A stretch of DNA of 33,564 nt. Source: an uncultured Acidobacteriia bacterium. GTDB lineage: Bacteria; Acidobacteriota; Terriglobia; Bryobacterales; Bryobacteraceae. This document shows positions 1-8,382 of the stretch, piece after piece. The position numbers were made by a program, and so were the translations under genes. Numbering within the stretch: position 1 is the stretch's first letter; the number at the start of each line of letters is the position of its first letter. The stretch lies in assembly GCA_903923395.1 (NCBI GenBank), contig CAIXXM010000004.1, positions 1 to 33,564 of the forward strand, written 5' to 3'. The notes beneath the pieces were generated by a model. It was not told the DNA's origin, searched no databases, and worked only from the letters and a program-made list of their open reading frames with translations.

Positions 1-38
1 CCTTCAAATCCGAACCGTTCTTGGATACACTCTGTCAT
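1..38 (-). CDS. 5' end of a probable IS1380-type transposase (partial, runs off left edge)
   Basis: Reading leftward from an ATG at 36-38, the frame stays open to the window edge and begins MTECIQERFGFEG. That short N-terminus resembles the start of IS1380-family transposases as I remember them; only about a dozen residues are visible, so the family is inference. A purine-rich GGAG lies on the same strand upstream of the ATG (around 52-58), somewhat far for an ideal ribosome binding site. An inverted repeat sits just upstream. The gene is divergent to the M1 peptidase gene at 164. Confidence 0.5.
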   Translation of the reverse strand, partial: MTECIQERFGFE

Positions 39-41
39 AGC

Positions 42-112
42 AAAGGCCGTTCTCCTCTCTGACTCAACTCGTTCTAGACAAACCAGTTATGCCAGATCAG
101 ACGGCCTTTTGC
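42..112. repeat. Inverted repeat upstream of the transposase start, possible IS end structure
   Basis: AAAGGCCGT (42-50) is repeated inverted as ACGGCCTTT (101-109), with about 50 nt between; allowing one bulged base the arms extend to GCAAAGGCCGT and ACGGCCTTTTGC. The arms flank the presumed leader of the transposase gene. They could be a structure that shields the transposase start from outside transcription, as known for some IS elements, or part of the element's end. The true IS boundary cannot be fixed. GCCTAAT occurs at 111-117 and again at 146-152 and is a candidate edge repeat, but it could be chance. Confidence 0.4.
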
Positions 113-163
113 CTAATATTGGTGAGAATTCCGGGCTAATCTTGCGCCTAATCGGCAGGCAAC

Positions 164-2869
164 ATGAAAAAGTGGATTCATATTTTCTTAATTCTCGCGG
201 CAGCACTGGTTGTTCCAGCGATCTTAACGGCGGCTTCCATCACGGTGCAGGTCGCTGACCCCGACGGTGCGGCTGTGGCCCGCGCGACGGTGACGGTCAC
301 CCCGGATGCGGGCAAAGCGACGACGCTTGAAGGCGATGGCAAGGGGCGCTTTACTGCCGCTGGATTCAAGCCGGGCAAGTATAAGCTTGTTGTCCAAGCC
401 CCTGGACTCGCGCCGTTTGACAGCAGTCTGGAGGTGGGTGCGGACGACCTGCAGGTTCCGGTCAAACTGGAACTGGCCCAGTTGGAGACCTCCGTTGAGA
501 TTGAATCCAAGATCTCCCGCCTCGCCAACAGTGACCCTTCATATGTCGCCTTGCGGAAGGGTGCGCCGACGGATACCTATGAGGTCAAAGATCTGAAGAT
601 CATCCGGGAGAATGCCGTTCTTACTTTGAATGGCAAGGTCACGTTTGGCGAGCCCGTGCTGGGCAAAGTGGTTTACGCCGTGTTCGAGGGCGATGGAACG
701 TTGAATCTTAGTCCCGTTACCCCGGATGAGAGGCGCTTCCTGATGGATCGAACGGGACAAGCTCCTCTGACGGAGGACTTCAAGACCGCAGCTTTCTTCT
801 TCACTGACGTTTTTCGTGACCAGGTGAAGAAAGATGGCAAACCAGTTGCCCTCAGTACTTCCGCAGCTAATGTTCTGAAGGATTTCCGCAGCCGCCTGCA
901 TACGCGTCCGCAACCTGCCCGAAGTTTTGCGGAGCAGATAATGAGCTCCAATGAGTCCAGCAACGTGGAGGCTAAGTTACTGGCGGAGATCTATCACACC
1001 GCACCCAGGCAGATGTCTTTCCGCGCCTATCTGCATGGCACCAAGCGCCGCGATCTGCGCTTCATCCTCGATACGCGGGGCGCGCTGCCGGACCTGCCTT
1101 CTCCCGAAGAAGTGGCACTGGTCAACGTGGACCCGGGCGGCACCCACGATGGCATCCTCTACATGACCCATCTGTACGGCGAACTGAAGGCAGGCAAGGC
1201 CACGCAAGAAGAGAACAGGCATGCATTTCAGGCCGAACACTACAACATCGAAACGGCGATCGCCCGCAGCGGACGCTTGACCGCGGTGACGGAAATCACG
1301 ATCAAAGGCCGTGAAACAGGTGCCCGCGTCCTGTTCGTCGACCTCCTTCCGAATCTGCGCGCCAGCAGGGTGACGGTGGCAGATCAGGAGATTCCTTTCA
1401 TCCAGGAAAGCCGCAACGTGGATGGGGCCTTCGCAGTGATTCTGCCCAAGGCGATCGCGGAGGGTGAGTCGGTCAAGGTCAAAATCGAATACAGCGGCAA
1501 TAAGGTGCTGGAGGATGCCGGCGGCGGGAATTTCGCGGTCAGTGCGCGCACCAGCTGGTATCCCAACATCAATACGTTTCTCGACCGCGCCACTTACCAT
1601 CTCACTTACCGTATTCCGAAAGCCTTTAACCTCGTCAGCGTGGGCAACCTGAAGCGCGAATGGAAAGAAGGCGACTATGCCGGCTCAGAGTGGGAGTCCA
1701 CGCAGAAGCTTGCGATTGCCGGCTTTAACTATGGGCTATTTAAGAAGAAAGGCATCATGGATGCCGAGGCCAAGTATCAGGTGGACGTGTTTGCCACCTC
1801 TGAAATGCCTGGTGCGATCCGGCAATTTGCCAACGCGGATGCGATGTCCCCATCCTCAATGGCACAGAACGCACTGGTAGATACGCAAAACTCCATGCGG
1901 CTATTCAACCGCTGGTTCGGGCCTCTGGATTACGGCAAGATATCGATCACGCAGCAGCCGCAATTCAACTTCGGGCAATCCTGGCCGACGCTGGTCTATC
2001 TTCCGGTGAGCGCGTTTCTTGATTCCACACAACGTTACCTGCTCATGGGGAGCAGCACATTCAAGTTCAATGATTTCATTGAAGAGGTGACTCCGCATGA
2101 AGTGGCCCATCAATGGTGGGGACACGAAGTCGGCTGGGCCTCTTACCGGGACCAGTGGCTTTCAGAAGGCTTCGCCGAGTTCTCCGCCAGTCTATTTGTG
2201 GAGACTTTTGACAAGAAGGGCGACAAGATACGCGAGTTCTGGGAACGGCTGCGGAAGCAGGTTCTCGATAAGAACAGCTTTGGTTTTACGGCCAATGATG
2301 CGGGTCCGGTGACGCTTGGTATCAGGCTGAACTCTGAGAAACATCAGGCCGCTTACCGGCGCATGGTGTATCCCAAAGGTGCCTACATCGTGCACATGCT
2401 GCGGCAGTTGATGTTTGACTCCAAGACTGGAGACGAGGATTTCATCGCGATGATGAAGGACTTCGCGGCGACTTACAAAGACCGCAACGCCAGTACCGAG
2501 GGTTTCATGCTGGTGGTTCAAAAGCATATGAAGCCGACCATGAACGTGGCAGGTGACGGCAGCATCGGCTGGTTCTTCAACCAGTTCGTTTGGGGACAGG
2601 AAATTCCCAAGTACAAGCTGACCTCTGAAGTGAAGGCCGGGGAGAAGGGCGAGTTTGTCGCCACCGTGCAGGTCACGCAGAGCGGTGTCTCTGACAGTTT
2701 CGTGATGGCTGTGCCAATCTATGTCGAGGTCGACGGCCGCCAGATCCGCGCGGGAAGTGCAAGATTGAAGGGGAATTCCACCAGCCAGCCCATTGCACTG
2801 CGGCTGCCGAAGAAACCGTCGAAGGTCCTGCTAAACGCGAGGCACGACGTTTTGTGCTACCCCGAATAA
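164..2869 (+). CDS. Exported M1-family zinc metallopeptidase with N-terminal carboxypeptidase-regulatory-like domain
   Basis: A 901-residue protein with a signal peptide (Lys-Lys, then a hydrophobic run to about residue 23), so it probably acts in the periplasm or outside. Residues about 25-110 form a carboxypeptidase-regulatory-like beta-sandwich, common on exported proteins of this lineage. The catalytic part shows HEVAH at 645-649 and WLSEGFAEF with Glu668, i.e. HExxH-18-E, the M1/gluzincin zinc site; VYPKGAYIVHMLR downstream also fits M1. The GxMEN exopeptidase motif expected about 36 residues before HExxH is not present: the area reads FGQSWPTLVYLP (from 603). Aminopeptidase activity on peptide N-termini is therefore likely but not certain. 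The upstream Shine-Dalgarno is weak. The gene stands alone, 30 nt before tldD. Confidence 0.9.
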   Translation: MKKWIHIFLILAAALVVPAILTAASITVQVADPDGAAVARATVTVTPDAGKATTLEGDGKGRFTAAGFKPGKYKLVVQAPGLAPFDSSLEVGADDLQVPVKLELAQLETSVEIESKISRLANSDPSYVALRKGAPTDTYEVKDLKIIRENAVLTLNGKVTFGEPVLGKVVYAVFEGDGTLNLSPVTPDERRFLMDRTGQAPLTEDFKTAAFFFTDVFRDQVKKDGKPVALSTSAANVLKDFRSRLHTRPQPARSFAEQIMSSNESSNVEAKLLAEIYHTAPRQMSFRAYLHGTKRRDLRFILDTRGALPDLPSPEEVALVNVDPGGTHDGILYMTHLYGELKAGKATQEENRHAFQAEHYNIETAIARSGRLTAVTEITIKGRETGARVLFVDLLPNLRASRVTVADQEIPFIQESRNVDGAFAVILPKAIAEGESVKVKIEYSGNKVLEDAGGGNFAVSARTSWYPNINTFLDRATYHLTYRIPKAFNLVSVGNLKREWKEGDYAGSEWESTQKLAIAGFNYGLFKKKGIMDAEAKYQVDVFATSEMPGAIRQFANADAMSPSSMAQNALVDTQNSMRLFNRWFGPLDYGKISITQQPQFNFGQSWPTLVYLPVSAFLDSTQRYLLMGSSTFKFNDFIEEVTPHEVAHQWWGHEVGWASYRDQWLSEGFAEFSASLFVETFDKKGDKIREFWERLRKQVLDKNSFGFTANDAGPVTLGIRLNSEKHQAAYRRMVYPKGAYIVHMLRQLMFDSKTGDEDFIAMMKDFAATYKDRNASTEGFMLVVQKHMKPTMNVAGDGSIGWFFNQFVWGQEIPKYKLTSEVKAGEKGEFVATVQVTQSGVSDSFVMAVPIYVEVDGRQIRAGSARLKGNSTSQPIALRLPKKPSKVLLNARHDVLCYPE

Positions 2870-2899
2870 AGCGCAACCGGACTGGTACCCTGAAGGGGA

Positions 2900-4330
2900 A
2901 TGTCCTATTCGGAGTCGTTCTTCGCGTCAAAGTTTCAGATCACGCGCCGGGATTTGGAGAATTATCTGTCGGAAGCCCTCAGCAGGGGAGGGGATTACGC
3001 GGACCTTTACTTTGAATATCTGTCGACGAGTAATCTTTCGATTGATGAATCGATCGTGAAAAGTGCCACGCAGGGCGTCTCTTTGGGCGTTGGCGTCCGT
3101 GTGATTTCGGGGGAACGCACGGGTTACGCGTACTCCGATGATCTGAGTCCTGAGAAGATCAAGCGCGCAGCCCAAGTGGCGGCGATGATAGCTTCCGGCC
3201 CTGCGAAAGTGGACAAGTCCAGTCTGCACGAAGGCGGCAGGCGCAATCTCTATCCGGTATTGACCGCCCCGAATGAGACAGCGTTTGAGGAGCGTGTGGC
3301 TCTGGTGCAGCGTGCGGATATTGCAGCGCGCACCTATGACAGCCGTATCTTCCAGGTGCAGGCCACTTACGCGGACAGCCTCAAGCATGTGATGGTGGCC
3401 ACCAGCGAGGGCGTATTGAGTTTTGACCGCCAGCCGCTGGCCCGGCTCAGCGTTTCCGCTTTGGCCCGGGAGAATGGCGGTGTTCCGCAACAGGGTTACT
3501 CGGGCGGCGGCGGGCGGTATGAGCTGGAATATTTCCAAACCTCCGGCACCCCCGAACGGTTCGCGGCGGAGGCTGCGCGCCAGGCGCTCGTCCAGTTGGA
3601 TGCCGTCGAAGCCCCGGCTGGTGAAAACGTTGTGGTGCTCGGGCCGGGCTGGCCCGGTGTTCTGTTGCATGAAGCCGTGGGTCATGGACTTGAAGCGGAT
3701 TTCAACCGCAAAGGGGTTTCTGCGTTTTCGGGCCGCATTGGCCAGCAGGTGGCCAGTCCGCTCTGCACCATCATTGATGACGGTACGATGCAGGGCCGCC
3801 GCGGCTCTCTCAACGTGGATGATGAAGGCAACGAAACACAGCAGAATGTGCTGATCGAAAACGGCATCCTGCGAGGCTATTTGCAGGACCGGCTTTCGAG
3901 CCGCATCACCGGTGCCGCCGCGACTGGCAACGGGCGTCGCGAGAGCTACGAACACATCCCGATGCCACGCATGACCAACACGTTCATGCTGGCCGGCCAG
4001 AGTGACCCGGAAGAAATCATCCGCTCCGTGCCAAAGGGTTTGTATTGCGCGAATTTCGCCGGAGGACAGGTGGATATCACCAGCGGCAACTTTGTGTTCT
4101 CGGCCTCAGAGAGCTATCTGATCGAGAACGGAAAACTCACCCGGCCGGTGAAGAATGCCACGCTTATCGGCAACGGACCGGAAGCAATGAAGTACGTGAG
4201 CATGGTTGGCAAGGACCTGAAGCTGGATGAGGGCATCGGCATCTGCGGCAAAGAAGGTCAAAGCGTTCCCGTTGGTGTGGGCATTCCCACGGTCCGGATT
4301 GACCGTATGACCGTCGGAGGCACGGCGTGA
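2900..4330 (+). CDS. tldD: TldD metalloprotease subunit
   Basis: A 476-residue TldD-family protein. HEAVGH at 257-262 is the HExxxH zinc motif, and Cys449 in GICGKEGQSVPVGVG is in the position of the third zinc ligand of E. coli TldD. TldD and TldE form a heterodimeric protease that degrades unfolded peptides and trims some RiPP precursors; TldD carries the catalytic zinc. The ATG has a good ribosome binding site (GAAGGGG just upstream). Its last codons overlap the GTG start of the TldE gene by 4 bp, so the subunits are translationally coupled. No RiPP precursor was seen nearby, so a general proteolytic role is more likely. Confidence 0.95.
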   Translation: MSYSESFFASKFQITRRDLENYLSEALSRGGDYADLYFEYLSTSNLSIDESIVKSATQGVSLGVGVRVISGERTGYAYSDDLSPEKIKRAAQVAAMIASGPAKVDKSSLHEGGRRNLYPVLTAPNETAFEERVALVQRADIAARTYDSRIFQVQATYADSLKHVMVATSEGVLSFDRQPLARLSVSALARENGGVPQQGYSGGGGRYELEYFQTSGTPERFAAEAARQALVQLDAVEAPAGENVVVLGPGWPGVLLHEAVGHGLEADFNRKGVSAFSGRIGQQVASPLCTIIDDGTMQGRRGSLNVDDEGNETQQNVLIENGILRGYLQDRLSSRITGAAATGNGRRESYEHIPMPRMTNTFMLAGQSDPEEIIRSVPKGLYCANFAGGQVDITSGNFVFSASESYLIENGKLTRPVKNATLIGNGPEAMKYVSMVGKDLKLDEGIGICGKEGQSVPVGVGIPTVRIDRMTVGGTA

Positions 4331-5688
4331 GCGCAGTGGACCTGGACGCACTGACGGGCATCGCACAGGCTGCAGTTCGCCTGGCGCTTGAAGCCGGAGC
4401 CACGGATGCGGAGTGCACGATCTCCGAGGGGAGTGAGTTTTCCGTTGCCGTTCGGCTGGGAGAAGTCGAGACGTTGAAGGAGGCCAGTTCCCGTGCGGCC
4501 GGTTTGCGTGTGCTCATCGGGCAGCAAATGGGGGCCAGTTACACCTCAGATCTCGGGGACGATGGCATCCGCCAAATGGTCCGTTCCGCGATGGAACTGG
4601 CGAAGTTGACGACGGGAGATCCCTTTGCAGGACTGCCGGATGCGTCCGAACTCGGCAGTATTTCCACGGACCTCGGCCTGTATTCCGAGTCGGTTGCCAC
4701 GCTCGATACGGCCTTTAAGATCGATCTGGCGAAGCGTGCCGAAGCTGCGGCGCTTGCCTTCGATCCGCGAATTACGAACTCCGAAGGCGGCGGCTTTGAT
4801 TCGAGCACTGGAGCGCGGATCTTCGCGAACTCCCGTGGTTTCGCGGGGGCTTACCGCTCCACTTATTGCTCATTGATGGCAACACCCGTCGCGTCTCTCG
4901 ATGGAGCGATGGAGCGCGACTACTGGTACAGCACGGCGCGCGATTCGGAACGTTTGGAGAGTCCGGAGCAGGTTGGCAGGATTGCCGCGGAGCGCACCTT
5001 GCGCCGTTTGGGTGCTGTGAAGGTGGACACGCAGAAAGTGCCGGTGATCTTTGATCCGCGCATGGCCCGTTCCTTTCTGGGTGAGATTTTCCAGGCCGTG
5101 GATGGCCGCTCGATTTATCGAAGCGCGTCGTTCCTGGCGGGCAAGCTGGGCGAAAAGATCGCTGTCGATGGGTTCACCCTGATCGATGACGGCACAATTC
5201 CTGGTCTGTTCGGGTCGCAGCCCTTTGATGATGAGGGCGTGCCCACGCGGAGGACCGTCGTGATTGAGCGCGGTGTCCTGAAGAGCTATCTGCTGAACAG
5301 CTACACGGCTCGCAAACTGGGTATGAAGACCACGGGCAATGCGAGTCGCGGTGTGACGGGAAATGCGGGCATCGGGCACGGGAACTTCTATCTGGAAAAC
5401 GGTTCGGTCAGCCCGGAGGCCATGATCCAGGGTATTGCGAACGGTTTCTATGTGACCGAAATGATCGGCAGCGGCGTCAATACGGTGACGGGCGATTATT
5501 CGCGTGGCGCGGCTGGTATGTGGATTCGCAATGGGGAATTGGCGTTCCCTGTGTCGGGTGTGACGATTGCCGGTACCATGCAGGAAATGTTGACAGGGAT
5601 CACTGCAATCGGCAATGATCTGGAATTCCGCGGTTCCGTGGCCGCGCCGACCTTGATGATCGGAGAGATGACTGTTGCAGGACGTTAA
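4327..5688 (+). CDS. tldE: TldE/PmbA-type partner subunit of the TldD protease
   Basis: A 453-residue protein of the PmbA/TldE half of the family. It starts with GTG inside the tldD stop (GTGA overlap). It has the family C-terminal architecture, for example DDEGVPTRRTVVIERGVL and a conserved Gly-rich stretch near residues 335-360, but no HExxxH, as expected of the non-catalytic partner. It should pair with TldD to form the substrate cavity. The following gene begins inside its 3' end, so at least three genes are coupled. Function follows from family knowledge; the absence of zinc ligands is seen in the sequence. Confidence 0.93.
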   Translation: MSAVDLDALTGIAQAAVRLALEAGATDAECTISEGSEFSVAVRLGEVETLKEASSRAAGLRVLIGQQMGASYTSDLGDDGIRQMVRSAMELAKLTTGDPFAGLPDASELGSISTDLGLYSESVATLDTAFKIDLAKRAEAAALAFDPRITNSEGGGFDSSTGARIFANSRGFAGAYRSTYCSLMATPVASLDGAMERDYWYSTARDSERLESPEQVGRIAAERTLRRLGAVKVDTQKVPVIFDPRMARSFLGEIFQAVDGRSIYRSASFLAGKLGEKIAVDGFTLIDDGTIPGLFGSQPFDDEGVPTRRTVVIERGVLKSYLLNSYTARKLGMKTTGNASRGVTGNAGIGHGNFYLENGSVSPEAMIQGIANGFYVTEMIGSGVNTVTGDYSRGAAGMWIRNGELAFPVSGVTIAGTMQEMLTGITAIGNDLEFRGSVAAPTLMIGEMTVAGR

Positions 5689-6127
5689 GATTTCGCCCGT
5701 CACTTTCGTGGTTGCGCTGGCGGCAATGCTGCTTTTGGGCTTGCTCGGCTGGTTTGCGGTCCGGCCCAAGCCTGTCGCGCAACCTGCGGTTTTGACGGAG
5801 GAAGGTAAGGCGTATCTCGACAGCCTCGCTCTTTCCGATGTGCATCTGCAGGCCGCGGAGAGCTATACGCAGGCGCGGCTGGTTGAGATCCTCGGGAACG
5901 TCACGAACAACGGCCAGAAGACCGTGAAACTGGTGGAAGTGGTTTGTGTTTTCCGGGATACCAATGGCGTTGAGACGCAACGGGAACGCGCGTTTGTGGT
6001 GGGGGGCCGTCTGGGGTCTCTGGCACCTGGCAAGACGTTGCCATTCCGGTTGCCCTTCGACAACCTCGGCGAGGCCTGGAATCAGGCGATGCCCAGTCTG
6101 GTGATCGCACAGATCCAATTCGAATGA
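5675..6127 (+). CDS. Small membrane-anchored protein with FxLYD/DUF2393-like beta domain
   Basis: A 150-residue protein with one N-terminal membrane segment (about residues 8-28) and then an immunoglobulin-like region containing LVEILGNVTNNGQKTV and LAPGKTLPFRLPF, the pattern of FxLYD/DUF2393 domains found in envelope proteins. It would face the periplasm. The start is a TTG at 5675 inside the end of tldE, chosen because GGAGAG lies 7 nt upstream (5662-5667) and no ATG precedes the membrane segment. Its stop overlaps the ATG of the exporter gene (ATGA). Function unknown; its position suggests a role with TldDE or the exporter. Confidence 0.75.
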   Translation: MQDVKISPVTFVVALAAMLLLGLLGWFAVRPKPVAQPAVLTEEGKAYLDSLALSDVHLQAAESYTQARLVEILGNVTNNGQKTVKLVEVVCVFRDTNGVETQRERAFVVGGRLGSLAPGKTLPFRLPFDNLGEAWNQAMPSLVIAQIQFE

Positions 6128-6894
6128 TGCACGGGGCTCTCCAGTACGGCGCAGCGTTCGGTGCAGGCTTTCTGGCGTGCATGGTGAACTCTGTGGCGGG
6201 CGGTGGCACGCTGCTCACGTTCCCCACCTTGATCTGGCTGGGGCTGAATTCCGTTACCGCCAATGCGACCAGTACCGTTGCGATATGGCCCGGCTCTCTC
6301 GGCGGTGCGTTCGGTTACCGCAAGGAGTTGGAAGGTGTCGACCGGAAGATGCTGTTCCTGGCCTTGCCAAGCTTGCTGGGCGGCATCGGCGGGGCGTGGC
6401 TTTTGCGGTTTACGCCGCCTGCCGTTTTCGACAAGCTTGTACCCTGGCTGATCTTGTTTGCCACATTGCTGTTCATGGTGCAGGAGCCGGTGCAGCGCTG
6501 GCTGAAGGGTTCGAGCGGCGGGGATCATCACGGTACAAAATGGTTCGCCGGTGCCATGCTATTCCAATTTTTTGTCTCGGTGTACGGTGGTTATTTCGGC
6601 GCCGGCATTGGCATTCTGATGTTGGCGGCGCTGAGTATTCTCGGCGTTGTGGACATCCATCTAATGAACGGCATGAAGAACTTTTTCGCGTTCTGCATCA
6701 ATGGTGTCGCGGCGGTCTACTTCATCGTCGCCGGAATGGTGACCTGGCCTTTCGTCCTGGCGATGGCATTCGGCGCAATCCTGGGCGGCGTTCTGGGGGC
6801 CGGAGTGGCCCGCCGCATCGGACGCGCTGCAGTGCGGAAGATCGTGATCGGCGTAGGGTTCGCCATGGCTGCTTCCCTCTTTTTTAAGCACTGA
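6124..6894 (+). CDS. TauE/SafE-family membrane exporter
   Basis: A 256-residue polytopic inner-membrane protein. The two halves repeat the family pattern: NSVAGGGTLLTFPTLIWLG with ANATST near the N-terminus and GGYFGAGIGILMLAALS in the second half. Members of TauE/SafE (PF01925) export sulfite, sulfoacetate and other small anions, although many are uncharacterised. It starts at 6124 in an ATGA overlap with the previous gene; a second ATG follows directly. A sulfatase gene begins 27 nt downstream, so removal of sulfur oxyanions is a tempting but unproven role. Confidence 0.88.
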   Translation: MMHGALQYGAAFGAGFLACMVNSVAGGGTLLTFPTLIWLGLNSVTANATSTVAIWPGSLGGAFGYRKELEGVDRKMLFLALPSLLGGIGGAWLLRFTPPAVFDKLVPWLILFATLLFMVQEPVQRWLKGSSGGDHHGTKWFAGAMLFQFFVSVYGGYFGAGIGILMLAALSILGVVDIHLMNGMKNFFAFCINGVAAVYFIVAGMVTWPFVLAMAFGAILGGVLGAGVARRIGRAAVRKIVIGVGFAMAASLFFKH

Positions 6895-6908
6895 TTCCCC
6901 GCCGCCGA

Positions 6909-6914
6909 TACAAT
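6909..6914 (+). promoter_or_regulatory. -10-like TACAAT 7 nt before the sulfatase ATG
   Basis: TACAAT matches the bacterial -10 consensus at five of six bases and ends 7 nt before the ATG. A transcript from it would begin at or next to the start codon. No Shine-Dalgarno lies in between. No convincing -35 was found. The same layout recurs at other genes in the window. Confidence 0.4.
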
Positions 6915-6921
6915 AGCATCC

Positions 6922-8349
6922 ATGTCCATAACGAGACGTGAGTTATTGGGTGCGGTGGGCGCGGCGGCAGGCGCGGCGGCCCAGCAGTCCGGGGAAAAGC
7001 TGAATGTCCTCTATGTGATCCTGGAGGACTGCGGCCCCAACTTCGGGTGCTATGGCGAGAAGCTTGTCCAGACACCGAACCTCGACCGCTTCGCTTCGCA
7101 GGGAATCCGCTTCACGCACACCTTCTGCACGGCCCCCGTCTGTTCCGCCAGCCGCTCGGCGCTGATGAGCGGAAGGTATCAGAACAACATCGGTGCGCAC
7201 AATCACCGCACTTGGGACTGGCATAAGAAAGTGCTGCCTGCCCCTGCCAGGCATGTGTCTGAGTGGTTTCGGGATGCGGGTTACTTTACCTGTAATCTGC
7301 AGCCGCCGCCCGGGAAGCGCAAAGGACTGCAAGGTCCACTGGGCAGCGGGAAGGTCGATCTCAATTTCTTTGCCAATGGTACCGACAAAGAGAAGTTTTT
7401 TGATGGTTATGACTGGAATCAGCGGAAGGCAGGCCAGCCCTTCTTCGCCCATATCACGATCATGGAAACCCACAAGGGCCAGGGTTGGAACGTCGCCCGG
7501 CAGCGTCCAAAATCTGAACTGGTGGACCCTGAGAAGCTGAAACTGGCGGCCTATTATCCAGACAGCCCGGTCGTTCGGGATGAGTATGCGAACTATCTCG
7601 ACGCGGTTCATCTCTCGGATGGATACCTGGGGCTGTTGCTGCAGCGGCTGGAAGATGACGGCCTTGCGAAGAACACAGTTGTGGTTGTGTCCAGTGATCA
7701 CGGACCACTGTTCCGCGGCAAGCAGTTCCTCTATGACGGTGGAACGAATATTCCTCTCCTCATTCGTTTTCCGGACGGGCGCCATGCGGGGCAGGTGGAT
7801 GAGCGTTTCGTGAGTGGCGTGGATCTTGCACCGACTTTGCTCGGGTTTGGGGGAATCCGGCCGCCCGCCGGTGCCATGCAGGGCCAGGATATCTTTGGTC
7901 CCGAATATAATGCGCGTCCGCACGTTTTCACCGCGCGCGACCGCATGGATGATTCCATCGACCGGATGCGCGCCGTGCGTACGAAGCAGTACAAGTACAT
8001 CCGGAATTACCTTCCCGCTGTTCCTTACATGCAGCCAAACGAGTACAAGGAACAGAATTACCCCACTTGGAATTTGGTGAAGGAGTGGGCAAAGCAAGGC
8101 AAGCTTACCCAGGAACAGGCGCTCTTTGCGTCCGCGGTGAAGCCGATCGAGGAACTGTTCGACGTGCAGTCCGACCCGGATGAAGTTCACAATCTGGCGG
8201 GCGATCCCAAATATCGCGTCACGTTGAAGCAGATGCGCGGACTTGTGGATGGCTTTGTGGCTGAGAATGACAAGCAAGTGCAGTGGGAAGACCCCGTGGA
8301 TATCTATCTTGGTTATCGAAAGCACCTGCCCGAAGACCAGGTTGCGTAG
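6922..8349 (+). CDS. Tat-exported type I sulfatase
   Basis: A 475-residue sulfatase. The N-terminus MSITRRELLGAVG is a twin-arginine (Tat) signal, so it is probably exported folded. Cys74 in CSASR (74-78) is the CxAxR sulfatase signature, whose Cys becomes formylglycine. LEDCGPN near the N-terminus and SSDHG (Asp259, His260) supply calcium-binding residues. It should hydrolyse sulfate esters, probably on sulfated polysaccharides or glycans; substrate cannot be read from sequence. No maturase gene is in the window. It lies 27 nt after the TauE/SafE exporter gene, possibly with its own promoter. The ATG lacks a Shine-Dalgarno and has a -10-like box 7 nt upstream. Confidence 0.9.
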   Translation: MSITRRELLGAVGAAAGAAAQQSGEKLNVLYVILEDCGPNFGCYGEKLVQTPNLDRFASQGIRFTHTFCTAPVCSASRSALMSGRYQNNIGAHNHRTWDWHKKVLPAPARHVSEWFRDAGYFTCNLQPPPGKRKGLQGPLGSGKVDLNFFANGTDKEKFFDGYDWNQRKAGQPFFAHITIMETHKGQGWNVARQRPKSELVDPEKLKLAAYYPDSPVVRDEYANYLDAVHLSDGYLGLLLQRLEDDGLAKNTVVVVSSDHGPLFRGKQFLYDGGTNIPLLIRFPDGRHAGQVDERFVSGVDLAPTLLGFGGIRPPAGAMQGQDIFGPEYNARPHVFTARDRMDDSIDRMRAVRTKQYKYIRNYLPAVPYMQPNEYKEQNYPTWNLVKEWAKQGKLTQEQALFASAVKPIEELFDVQSDPDEVHNLAGDPKYRVTLKQMRGLVDGFVAENDKQVQWEDPVDIYLGYRKHLPEDQVA

Positions 8350-8367
8350 AACCCGGCGGGAGCTTAG

Positions 8368-8373
8368 TAAACT
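8368..8373 (+). promoter_or_regulatory. -10-like TAAACT just before the propeller gene
   Basis: TAAACT fits the TANNNT -10 pattern and lies 6 nt before ATT (8380) and 9 nt before CTG (8383), the only plausible starts of the following gene. The same hexamer stands 7 nt before the ATGs at 22267 and 26714 on the other strand. TTGCGT at 8342-8347 is a poor -35 candidate. Confidence 0.35.
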
Positions 8374-8382
8374 AAAAGCATT

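Noticed and set aside
6943-8325. Minus-strand frame of about 460 codons opposite the sulfatase
   Set aside because: Antisense shadow; the + strand has the complete sulfatase motifs.
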